Position numbers and translations under genes: made by a program. From Alopecurus myosuroides (Eukaryota > Streptophyta > Magnoliopsida > Poales > Poaceae): a stretch of DNA of 64,000 nucleotides. Position 1 is the stretch's first letter; the number at the start of each line of letters is the position of its first letter. The notes beneath the pieces were generated by a model. It had not been told where the DNA came from. It ran no database searches and worked only from the letters and a program-made list of their open reading frames with translations. Location: positions 112,046,263 to 112,110,262 of the forward strand of contig CM054059.1 of the NCBI GenBank assembly GCA_028641055.1, in the 5' to 3' direction. Shown in pieces: positions 13,100-23,127 of the stretch.

Positions 13100-14096
13100 A
13101 TTTTCTAAGTCCCCAAACCCTCGTCTTCATTCGCGCCGGCGCCCAGTCGTCTTCTGCCCCGTCGCCGTCCCCCGCGCAGATCGCCGTCGCCGTCGCCATC
13201 GCCGTCGCCGTCGCCGCGCCGTCGCCCTCGTCACGCCCTTCTCTCCACCGCCTCCACCCTGCTCCGCCCCCGCCCCGTCGCCGTCTCTCCGGCCGGTAGG
13301 TTCCCCGCGGGCCGTCGCCGTCGCCCTAGAACCAACGCCATCGAACTAGAACCAACGGCGTCGCCCTAGAACCAACGCCGAACCAACGCCGTCGCCGCGC
13401 CGTCGCCGTTGCCGTCCCTCGCGCTCGCTCCCGCGGCCAGATTCGCCGCCGGCGAGACCACAGTGGCCGTGGCCTCGTCCCCATCTCCGTCCCCTCCCCC
13501 GTGGCGAGCAGCACAGTGGCCTCGTCCCCATCTCCGTTGCATCCCCCGTGGCCGGAATCGTCGATCCGAGATCCTAATATGCAACCGCCGGCCACGCCAG
13601 GGGTGACGTCATGATGACGTCACCTGCCCACTGTTCTAAATTACAGAATATAAATAACCTTCTAAATTAAATAACTTTTAATTTATAATTTAATTTTTTT
13701 GGAAAAATATGCAAAATGTTCAGAAAAATGTAAGCTATCTGTTTATATCATTTTCAATCATGTTTGACAAAGTGCAAAATGAGACCATATTTGAATTTGT
13801 ATTAAATTCATTAAAATAATGATGAAAATAAGTTTTAATTCAATAAATTCAGAATATTAAGTGTAATATACCAAAATGACCAGGAAAGCAAATGCAACCT
13901 AGCTATGGGGTTCTCCAAGTCATTTGAGAAACTAATCTTGGACACACCTCTAAAGTATGGTTTTCCCCCTCCGGTGGTTATCGTTCTTCCACCCAAAACC
14001 CTAGCAATCTGTTTTCCCTCCTTCTACGACAATATTTGCTAAGTCTCCTATATACTTAATTAATTTTTACTACATGCATGTCTGCAGGAGTGACAT
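13100..14096 (+). other. Presumed promoter and 5' untranslated region of the CACTA gene
   Basis: A GC-rich gccgtc repeat zone (13130-13560) is followed by AT-rich sequence and a pyrimidine-rich run ending tgcatgtctgcag just before the start codon at 14097. The last AG is a plausible acceptor of a 5' leader intron. No open frame with a domain was found. Confidence 0.4.
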
Positions 14097-14381
14097 ATGG
14101 CAGACAATAGAGACCTGACGGCGGAACAGGTGGCTGAAGGTTATATATTAGATATCATAGCCGGAGGAGGAACAGACATTGTCGATGATGTAATCTCTTC
14201 TTATCTGAACCTTGAGGATCAAGAAGGTGAAGGAGGAACAAACATTGTCGATGATCAAGGAGGTGAAGAAGGAACAGACATTGTCGATGATCAAGGAGGT
14301 GAAGGAATGGACATTGATGACGGAGGTCAACCGTCGACAAACGACGATCTCCAATTGCAAAGAACAACCACCTCCGGCGAG

Positions 14382-14464
14382 GTATATATTTTAGCCCTCG
14401 GTCTTATTTTAGCCCTCGGTCCAATTGCAAAGACTAACGCGCGCGACTCTCTTTCTTATTTTAG
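14382..14464 (+). other. Intron 1 with triplicated acceptor motif
   Basis: The donor gaggtata at 14382 and acceptor ttttag at 14464 preserve phase 0. The motif ttttagccctcggt occurs three times (about 14390, 14406 and 14461), so three near-identical acceptors compete. A flanking block ccaattgcaaaga is also duplicated (14351, 14421), suggesting local tandem duplication created the extra sites. Confidence 0.6.
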
Positions 14465-16040
14465 CCCTCGGTCGGATCTAGTATGACAAAGCGTGGCAAA
14501 TCCAAGGCGATGAAAGATTCCGAAATATATACCATCGAATCAGTCAGTGAAATCGGCAAGCCCCTACAGCACACCACAAAGTTTATCAACCAATGCGGAG
14601 TCATTGTTAGAGACATCGTCCCGATCACCGTCCAGGAATGGAAGGAGCCAAAGAAAGCACGTATTGGTTTCAGTTATGTCGACAAGAGAACAAAAAAGAT
14701 TATGTTTAGAAAGCTTATTGCACATTTCATTCTACCTCCGGAATACAACAAAAAAGATGAATTCGGTCAGGACGTTCTGGGTGGACGTGAGAGGAGGAGG
14801 ATAGTCAAAGAGTTCGCTCTTCAGAAGATGGCCGAAGCATTCCGGAACTTCAAGAAAAAATTGTTCCGTGAATATGTCAGCAAGGGCAAGACTCCGATTT
14901 TCACTGGACAATATGAGAAACTGAGAGATGATTGGACAGAATTTGTGACGCAACATAAATCGGAGCATTTCAAGGAAATGTCGGCAAAAAATAAGGCTAA
15001 TGCGGAAAAGAAACAGTACCATCATGTTATGGGGCCAGGAGGATACCGCGTTTCGGCGCCTAAGTGGCAGGCAATGGAGGACGGCCTAAGGGCAAGAGGA
15101 ATCCGTCTAGGTACAGAGGGATGGGACGAAAGAGCCAAAATGTGGTGGTACGGGCATGGGATCGCTAGACCCGGAGACAGGGGAGTGTGTTCACCGGCAG
15201 AAAAAGTTTGCTCCCACAAAAGACCTTGTTGACGCAATGACCAAAGCTCAACAGGGCAAGATCACGTTCAACAGAGAGAGAGACCAACTGACCATTGCCC
15301 TCGGAAATCCTGAACACGGAGGACATATACGAGGCAAAGGCAGATTGCCGTGGAAAGTAGGGTTTTCCCAGGAGGGTGACCCGTACTGTTACAGAAGCCG
15401 TAGGAGAGGTACGGACCGGGCTGCAGATGAACTGTCGAATCTTGCAATGGAAGTTTCTGAACTGAAGAAGGTCGTGGCGGGAATACTTGAGAAAGAAAAA
15501 GCGTCGGCTGCAGGGCCGCATCAAGAACATGCAACGGATCTCGGAAGCCAGCAGCGGAGAAGCAGCGTGGCTTCCACGGAGGCCCCGACTGCAGGTGCTA
15601 ATGCACCGATGATCGAGAGTCGTGCACCGGAGCCTCACTACCCCGTGGATGACGTAAAGGAGATGAAAGAATGTGATCTGCATTATCCCGTGGGGAACAT
15701 TTCCATGAAGGTGGCTACCGGCAGTGCTTTACCCTATACACCTGGAGCACTCCATCACAACAACCCCATTCCATATGGCTATGCTCGTGTCACGGTGGAA
15801 GACATAGTCCAAGCGTTTGAGGACCTGGAGATTGACATAGCTACACCCGAAGGGGAGAGAAGACTTGGAGATGTCAAGCGCCAGTTCATTCTATGGAAAA
15901 AGAAGTACATAGTGTTTCCAGGCGAGACGCCAAGGCTAACAAGTCCACCCCCCTACGATGGTGCAGGTGCTGGTGGTGGTGGTGGTGCTGGTGCTGGTTC
16001 ACCTACGCCTCCTTCACGCCATTCGACGCCGTCCCCCGAT

Positions 16041-16315
16041 CTTCCTCCTCCGGCGGTTAAGCAGCCGTCGCCCACGATTCCTCCTCCGGCGGTTAAGCAG
16101 ACGTCGCCCCTCATTCCTCCTCCGGAGGAAAAGCAGACGTCTCCCACTATTCCTCCTCCGGAGGAAAAGCAGACGTCGTCGCCCCCCATTCCTCCTCCGG
16201 AGGATAAGCGGACGTCGCCCCCCATTCCTCCTCCGGAGGATAAGCGGACGTCGCCCCCCATTCCTCCTCCGGAGGATAAGCCGACGTCGCCCCCCATTCC
16301 TCCTCCAGCGAAGAA
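16041..16315 (+). repeat. 36-bp coding minisatellite (proline-rich linker)
   Basis: About eight tandem units of roughly 36 bp encode variants of IPPPEEKQTSP. They form the linker between the transposon domain and the protease half of the CACTA protein. One unit carries an extra codon, while the third to last units are nearly identical, implying recent slippage. Confidence 0.85.
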
Positions 16316-17179
16316 ACAGAAGCAGGCGGCCAGCAAGGGAACCCGCTCTTGGTCTATTAACCCGGACCCTTATGTACCTAAGACCACACGGGTACCGGAG
16401 CCATCACTGAAGCCTCTCCCCCCAAGGCCTTGGGAACTTAGTGATGCTGAAACCAAATTGGTCGTGAAGGCTGACGTTGACAAATGGAAGGGCAAACTGA
16501 AGGCGCTAAAGGAGCCTGAGCCCAAGGAAGTATTCCCTCCGATTGTAGACTATTGGGCTACGGATTTTTTGTCGACAGTGTCCCAATCCGTGAAGAATTT
16601 GCCTAAAGACTATGATATTGAACTTCGTAAGCAAGCAGGAATATTGGAGGAGGAGAAAGAAAAAGGAAAAATGATAAAAAGCGGGAAACAAGTTGCCCAG
16701 CTCGGCATGCAGAGTAAACAATCGATCCCCCCCCTCATAGTGAAAGCCGCTCCGGAACAGGACCCCGAGGTCATAAATGCTTTGGCAATAGTTGGAATGA
16801 CTGTAGAGAGTGCCATGAAATGTGCGTCCGACATGGGTGTGTCTCTTCGTGCCTCGTTAGGCCTGGACGAGACGCCAATGGGTGAGGTAGCATTAAAATA
16901 TGTGAAGAAAGGGCCTCTCGTCGAGCCTGCGAAGGAAAAGGATCTACCACCACTAATGCAAAGTCTGCTACGTTGGTACAAAGATTTCATAGCATTTACC
17001 GACAAAGAATATGTGTATGTGGATTATACAGAGGAGCATCACACCAAAAAGTACTCTGTAACAGTTGAGTTGAGTGAATTGTTCCAGCTGTTCAATATGC
17101 GTGAGCTCGACAAATCTATCCTGAGTTGCTACGTTCTGTAAGTGATTTATTTCTACCTCATCTCGTTCTTCATTGCCTA

Positions 17180-17219
<40 letters not shown>
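17180..17219. repeat. (TA)n microsatellite
   Basis: About 20 TA units lie within the intron 17138-17255 of the CACTA protein gene. Confidence 0.95.
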
Positions 17220-17222
<3 letters not shown>

Positions 17223-18070
17223 CCTAACTATATTGTTCCGTACGCTATTATGCAGATTGAAGATTTGGGAATGCAAAGTAAGACTCATCCATGATGTTGG
17301 GTTCATTGACCCACAAATCATTAATGGAACTATGTTAGAAAATCATCCCAAAGACGTGGAGAAAGACTTGTACAATTTTTTTAAAAAGCATGAATCCAAA
17401 AGATATATTCTATTTCCTTACCATTTTGGGTGAGTGTTTCTCTCATGTTCCCATTCTCTTTTGTTTACTCCATGCATGGTATGTCCAATCGATAAATTAT
17501 GCATGACTCTGCATCTAATGTGTCCGCAGGTACCACTGGATTCTGCTAAAAATTGATCTTCACAAGTCCTTAGTTTTGATCATTGACTCTATGAATTCAA
17601 ATACAGATCTTTGGGTCAACATGAGAAAAATGATGCAAAAGTAATTATTTTTCAATCATTTGCGCTCTATATCGATCGGTCTCTTTTGTTCATTTTCTAA
17701 GCTAATAACTCCCTTGTTCATTTAATTTTATTTGCATTGTAGAGTCTGGAGACGGCTCTCACTTCAACATGTCGGTGAATTCAAAGATGCGCTACAATTT
17801 AAAAATGTGGTCAAAGGTGTGGATAAGCAGCCACCGGGGACCGGTCTATGTGGATACTATGTCTGTGAGAACATACGGAAAGAAATATCTGAGAGGAAGA
17901 AGGACGAGGAAACGCGGAAGGGTCTCAATAACTTGCGGAGGGCGCTTACTCCAGAAGCTCGCTTCCGACCAATTCAAGAGGAAATAGCAGGATTTTTCCT
18001 TAGGCATGTCATCCAGAAGAAAGGAGAGTTCCATGCGTCCACCGACGATGACTATTATCCGCATGTATAA

Positions 18071-18528
18071 GCCCTGAGTACTTTGAAACTTGTGCGAATT
18101 TGTGTATGCTCGTCCATCTTAATTGTGTAATATGGAAACTTGTTCGAGGTTGTATATATGGTCACCCGATATTGAATATATATTATATATTCCTATTGAA
18201 TTCTCCTTGTTTGATATTTCATATATATATATATATGCATGTATATGTGTACTGAAATTAAAACAAAACAAATTAAAAAGGAAACAGGTTTAGGGGGCCT
18301 AAAACCCTAAACCTGCGCAGGTTTTCAGTCCCGGTTAACCACAAGAACCGGGACTAAAGGTCCTCCGCCGCAACGGACCCCTAGCGCCCACGTGGACGGG
18401 CTTTTAGTGCCGGTCCGTAAGTGGCGGGACTATAGGGGGGCCTTTAGTCGCGCATAGCTAGTCCCGGTTGCCCGGACGGGATTAATGGTCCTGGCGAACC
18501 GGGACTGTAGGCCTATTTTCTACCAGTG
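18071..18528 (+). repeat. 3' flank and right terminus of the first CACTA
   Basis: AT-rich 3' sequence with a short (AT)n run near 18218 gives way to subterminal inverted motifs (agtcccggtt, aaccgggact) from about 18310. The terminus ctattttctaccagtg ends at 18528. Confidence 0.8.
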
Positions 18529-18548
18529 GCAGCACGGTACACACCAAA
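18529..18548. repeat. 20-bp direct repeat, right copy
   Basis: An exact copy of 13080-13099 begins at the base following the CACTA terminus. Confidence 0.85.
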
Positions 18549-19322
18549 GGACCAATGTTCTCGTCCAAGGTATGGCCAGAACAGCATTGGTCTGGACTAT
18601 TACAAAAACCGTGCATGTCGACTACTCCTACTCGGTATCAAAAGGAGACCGCGTTATTACTACTTCGCCCGAGCCGGGTCAGCATCCTGTTATCATCTAG
18701 TTATTGAAAGAGAACACCCTGCAACAAGATCAGACAAGGCAAGAATCCTTGCTCCTCGTCTGTGGCCCGGATCAGAGGCTAACTACCAGCAATGTTCTCA
18801 TGCCTCCGCAGCAATCTCCGTCAGCTTGCACTTCACTTCCTCAACGTCCTCTTCCCAACCAAACAGCGGATTCTAAAAAGTTCCTTGCTCCACATCTCCC
18901 TTCTTTACAACCTGAAATACAAACGAAATCGTGCGTTACGGTTCAAACGCACCAACCGGCCCTGCTCCAACATTAAAGCAATATATATATCAGATCCACG
19001 CTCTCAAAATTTGGTGTCCAGAGGTTAATATCTAATCAATTCAAGCCCACAACATAGATGCCATTTGCATCTGTGCATACCATGAAACTGCATCGGCACA
19101 AATGAAAGCAAGCACTGAATTAAACTGTCTGGAAACCATCTCTGCTTCCCCGAGCAAATTCGAACCTGACAACATATACACATCGTCCTCGATGCAAACA
19201 AAAATAGCATATATTGGTCGACACACACGGCATCAATCCAGAATCTGCCTGAGTGTCTACATTGTATAAAATATGTCAAGCACGCAAGGTAAATACTACA
19301 TCCAGTTAGCAATTCCACAATA
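18549..19322. other. Unassigned, possibly host-derived DNA
   Basis: Roughly 770 bp without a recognised element. On the minus strand the stretch 18700-18920 is bounded by splice-like ttgttgcag and gtatttcag sequences, as if it were an old exon, but no protein domain is visible. Overlapping short open frames here disagree with each other and look incidental. Confidence 0.35.
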
Positions 19323-19350
19323 CTAGTCGAATGCCCGTGCGATTGCCACG
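19323..19350 (-). mobile_element. Possible Helitron 3' terminus
   Basis: On the minus strand a short hairpin (CCCGTG, loop, CACGGG) is followed by a few bases, then CTAG and T. Helitrons end with a hairpin followed by CTRR and insert before T. The matching TC start was not found, so the extent of any Helitron, or whether the second CACTA lies inside it, is unknown. Confidence 0.4.
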
Positions 19351-19805
19351 GGTCCATAAGATTTTTATCCCATGTGTAACAACAATGGATATAAATATTG
19401 CCGACGACTTGAAGATGCAAATAAGACATGCACTGGTAGAAAATAGGCCTATAGTCCCGGTTCGCCAGAGCCAGTAGTCCCCGCCGCGCAACCGGGACTA
19501 GCTCTGCGCGACTAAAGACCCCCCCTCCCCTTTAGCCGCGCCTCTTACGAACCGCGGCTAAAGGCCCGGCCACGTGGGCGGGTGGCGGAGCCGGGGGGCG
19601 GAGGACCTTTAGTCCCGGTTGGTCACATGAACCGGGACTAAACTTTATTTCGTAATTTCTTTAATTCATTTGGCTTTCTAATTATTTTTCATACCAATTT
19701 TTCTCCCCATTTTTTTCACTCCCTTTTTTTCACTCCCTTTTTTTCAGAATTTGTATTATTTGCTTAGTGTCTAACTACAATTATCTCTAGTCAAATTACT
19801 TACTC

Positions 19806-19900
19806 GTGGTCAAACTTCCCGCTCGGTCACCCATCCTCCCACTACTCTAGCACTAGCACGCTTAACTTCCGAGTTCCATCCCGTCCCGAATCCAAGTGTT
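19806..19900 (-). other. 5S rRNA-derived sequence
   Basis: Read on the minus strand, the segment keeps gaagttaagcgtgct (5S A-box region), gagtagt, and ggatgggtgacc followed by cgggaagt (5S C-box region), in the same order and spacing as plant 5S rRNA. The part before the A box diverges. A functional 5S rRNA is unlikely, but the internal RNA polymerase III promoter elements are largely preserved. Cassandra TRIM retrotransposons are known to carry 5S promoters, but no TRIM termini are visible here. Confidence 0.75.
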
Positions 19901-20066
19901 TCGCACACATGTATGTGATAATAGTATCATATCAATCGTATTAACATGTTGGTCGATGCCACATTTCTTTATTGTTTGAATTTCAAATAAATCTTTTAAT
20001 AAACAAAAGTAATGATGTAATTAATAATTTTGAATAAATAAATAAACATCAACTTTTTAATTTGTA

Positions 20067-20563
20067 TTATTTCTAAAAATACTATTAATATATCAAAATA
20101 TTCAGAAAATAAAACTAATTCATTTTTAAATCTTAAAAAATGCAAATAATATATCAAAAATTAAGAAAAATAATACTAATTCATTTTAAAATCTTAAAAA
20201 TACAAAGAATATATCAAAAAGTTAAGAAAAATAATACTAATTCATTTTAAAATCTTAAAAATACAAATAATATATAAAAAATTAAGAAAAATAATACTAA
20301 TTCATTTTAAAATCTTGAAAATACAAATAATATATCAAAAAATTAAGAAAAATAATACTAATTCATTTTAAAATCTTAAAAATACAAATAATATATGAAA
20401 AAATTAAGAAAAATAATACTAATTCATTTTAAAATCTTAAAAATACAAATAATATATAAAAATTAAGAAAAATAATACTAATTCATTTTAAAATCTTAAA
20501 AATACAAATAATATATCAAAAAATTAAGAAAAATAATACTAATTCATTTTAAAATCTTAAAAA
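20067..20563. repeat. Minisatellite, about 60-bp period, about eight copies
   Basis: AT-rich units containing aattcattttaaaatctt and aataatatatcaaaaa recur every 59-61 bp, with the landmark aattcattt near 20117, 20176, 20237, 20297, 20357, 20418, 20478 and 20538. They lie between the 5S-like piece and the exonuclease gene, inside the CACTA. Confidence 0.9.
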
Positions 20564-21124
20564 GACCAGTAGGCTCTTCTATTATTTTTAGAATGAGTTC
20601 AAAAATGTATTTTGAAATAAATCCAACTGGATGAGTTTGGTATTGACTAGATATATGTTTTCCTGGCTTAGATTAATTTTTGGTGAACAGATATATAGAA
20701 ACTGTAGTTTTTCTGTTTTGTTTTCTTGATGTGTTTTTGTTTGTTTTCTTGATGTGTTTTTGTTTGTTTGTTTTGAAATGTGTGTTTGACATAATATAGA
20801 AATAGTATAGTTAGGAATTAATATAGAAATAATATCCATTACACTTTGCAACACTTGCAAATTTTTCCAAGTCATTTAAAACTAGGAAACAAAAATAGTT
20901 TTATGAACAACAAAACACAAGTGATAAATCACAAGTAAAATACGAGTAGAGACATCACAATCATGAATAGATCACAATCATATCACATTCATAACATAGA
21001 GTCTTACGATCACACATAACACAAACATAAGTCTCACAATACAAGCTATGCTTCAAGAGCTACATACTAAGATATCCATTACATACTAAGATATCCATTA
21101 CATGCATATATCGAACGCATACAT

Positions 21125-21834
21125 CTATGGCTCCGTGGAGTAGATGCGGAACAACTCGTAGGAAACGTATGCATCTATGGCTGCATACTTGACGTTGGTC
21201 CAGTCCAGTGGGGTCTTCCCCCAATACCTGTGATTCCTGGAGGGGAAACGAGACTTCATGGTTTCGTAGCCCTCGTGGATGAAGGCAGTTGCCATGGGAG
21301 CCATCTCGGTCTTGTCCCCGTACAAATCATCAAAATGGATAAGGTCCTGAAGATCAATGTAGTGATCTTCAGGTATCACAATACCCAAGCGCATCAACTT
21401 CTGACGGTATTGAGTGATGTCAACGCTGCAGAAGTCATACCCCTTTTTGACAAGAAAATCAACAAGTGCCGGAGAATGCTTTGAACTACTGCAACAACAA
21501 AAATTTGATACGTGTTAGATATGTTGCAACACATGTATTCTTCAGATGCAACAAACAAATCGAAGATATGCAAGATTGTACGTGTGCGTTACCTTGACCA
21601 TTGGAAGACCAAAACGGCCTCCTTGAACGCAATCTGGATGACGACAACATCCCGTTGATCCGTCGTATACTCTAGATCAAGCCCGAAGAACCGGCGTTCA
21701 TCGGGAGAGGAGAAATAGAGATCGGTCAAATGCGCAAGAGCACCGGGGAGCCTCTGGCAATTGTCGGTGTAGCACACGTCGAGACTCTTGCCGCATGGTG
21801 TGGCCACACCATATCTCTTCCAAACTTCAGCCAT
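21125..21834 (-). CDS. DEDDy (WRN-like) 3'-5' exonuclease domain protein, two exons, CACTA-borne
   Basis: Exon 1 is 21834-21593 and exon 2 is 21488-21125 on the minus strand. The intron has a GT donor (aag/gtaacg) and a pyrimidine-rich acceptor (gttgttgcag). The spliced frame is 201 residues with no internal stop. Exo motif I is present as GLDLEYT (Asp53, Glu55) and Exo III as YAAID (Tyr182, Asp186); the SVDI stretch after the splice is a candidate for Exo II. In this family these residues bind two metal ions for removal of nucleotides from 3' ends. It is shorter than typical plant homologues and has no helicase part. A CT-rich leader precedes the ATG, as in many plant genes. It is probably a captured host gene copy; whether it is expressed is unknown. 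Confidence 0.75.
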
Positions 21835-22239
21835 GGTGCTTGGTGGAGGAAGATCGAAGAGAGGGAAGAGAAGAGAAGAGAAGAGAGAAGAAGAAACAGA
21901 GACTCAGGTGCGCACTGTATCAATGGCGCCCTTCTGCCTCTCGCTCGTGAAATAAAACCGCCGCGCGGGAGGCGAGCAGTTTGTATCTTTAGTCCCGGGT
22001 GGCCACGCCAACCGGGACTAAAGGCAGGGAGGCCAGCAGACGTGGACCATTAGTCCCGGGTGGCCACGCCAACCGGAATTAAAGCCCTCCACACGCCTCC
22101 ACGCGCTTCCCAACCCACGACGCATGACCTTCTGTCGCGGGTCTCCTCCCGACCCGGGACTAAAACCCCTTTAGTCACGGTGCACAAAGTTTGGGGACTG
22201 ATGGGTGCGTATGGAAGGCCTTTTTTTCTACCAGTGATG

Positions 22240-23083
22240 GTAAGCAATCTTAAAAACAATCAATTTATCGGTGTTAACACCACCCAGAAGGGCTACTCAA
22301 AATACATGGCATGCTCTTTCACTGCTCCAAGGACACATTTGTATTTCATATTCCTGTCTCTCCCTCCCATTATGCTGAAAGATTAAGCAGGATATCTCTC
22401 CCTCGAATCACAATTTTCTCATACTATATAAGAAAAATGCGAGAGAGCACCATAAAATACGGTTGGCTTAATTAACTACAAGAGTCCCCGGGCCACTTTT
22501 TCTGACGAGCAAGTCATCGGTTAGTTCGGATGATGTGAACATCGAACACCTCTTAACGAATGGTCAGCGCTATATTTTGATATCGAGAATGAGTATCTAA
22601 ACTGCATACAAAAAAGAGCTCTGAGCTTCGCTCCCTGGCTAAATGTCTCAAATCTATGAGCAACTTCAGATTTAAAAACATTCAGATCCACATAAAGATC
22701 AAGGTGAGATCAAATCAACTGTAAACCGAAGATTCCTACAAATTGATTTTTTTTCTGCTGCGGGAGCTGTGACTTTACATCTAGCTACGAAATGCAAAGT
22801 AAGGAAATGGCAAGTTATTTACGTTTTTCTAATCTAATGTACAAGAAGAAATAATAGCTGTGAGAACTCTGTAATCCCCTTGCTGAAAAACATGTTACAC
22901 CGGACCATGGGGGGAGGTCTCCATGCCTACAGGGGTAATCCCCAATCAATGAGTGGACGCCAGCCTAGTGAAGATTCTATCTCTTTCAATGCGTTCCCTA
23001 CATCACAAGCACACCTTCAGTTTTGACACCCAAATTACTGAACAGACACCTCAATGTGTAGCCTGACAGCGTATCTCTCTAAT
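22240..23083. other. Unassigned intergenic DNA
   Basis: About 840 bp between the CACTA and the LINE, with no open frame, terminus or repeat recognised. It presumably belongs to the same pre-insertion locus as 18549-19430 and 28710 onward. Confidence 0.4.
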
Positions 23084-23127
23084 AAGAAAGATCCAATCTC
23101 TGGTCGAGGAGGTGTGGCGGTGAAGCA

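Larger units (their letters stand above)
14097..18070 (+). pseudogene. CACTA-encoded protein: plant transposon domain plus Ulp1-like protease, one frameshift
   Basis: The exons inferred from GT-AG sites and phase are 14097-14381, 14465-about 15155, 15156-17137, 17256-17429, 17530-17640 and 17743-18070. Exon 1 holds acidic repeats (IVDDQGGE). Exon 2 and the start of the next segment match the En/Spm-type 'plant transposase 24' region (WWYGHG, then GSLDPETGE). The join at about 15153-15156 needs a frame change, so this copy is probably inactive. A proline-rich repeat follows (16041-16315). The last exons form a Ulp1 (C48) protease core with His in YHWI (17534), Asp in IDSM (17585), Gln in KQPPG (17828) and Cys in LCGYY (17849), so all catalytic positions are retained. 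Its role in transposition is not established; family knowledge suggests de-SUMOylation-like proteolysis. Exon boundaries are predicted by eye. Confidence 0.8.
13100..18528 (+). mobile_element. CACTA transposon, left end missing
   Basis: The right end is canonical: read inward it is CACTGGTAGAAAATAGGCC, with subterminal agtcccggt/accgggact repeats from about 18310. This terminus matches the left terminus of the CACTA at 19431, so the two belong to one family. No matching left terminus lies between 13080 and the gene at 14097. Instead the element begins abruptly after a 20-bp repeat with attttctaag. The GC-rich low-complexity stretch at 13130-13560 (gccgtcgcc repeats) and the AT-rich 13600-14096 probably hold its 5' untranslated region and an intron. 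The only gene is the Ulp1-domain protein; no Transposase_21-type transposase is present. Confidence 0.8.
19431..22236. mobile_element. Complete non-autonomous CACTA carrying an exonuclease gene
   Basis: The left end is CACTGGTAGAAAATAGGCC and the right end read inward is CACTGGTAGAAAAAAAGGCC. A 3-bp duplication ATG lies at 19428-19430 and 22237-22239. Both ends carry subterminal tagtcccgg/ccgggacta motifs (to about 19650 and from about 21980). At 2.8 kb it contains no transposase. Its cargo is a 5S-rRNA-like segment, a 60-bp minisatellite and a minus-strand exonuclease gene. The termini match the preceding CACTA's right end, so the same transposase family should recognise both. Confidence 0.93.

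Noticed and set aside
13326..13606. Several overlapping Arg/Ala-rich frames
   Set aside because: They come from the gccgtcgcc low-complexity tract, which is open in many frames on both strands.
15953..16410. Frames of 127 and 150 residues opposite or alongside the proline-rich linker
   Set aside because: They are shadows of the 36-bp coding minisatellite in other frames.
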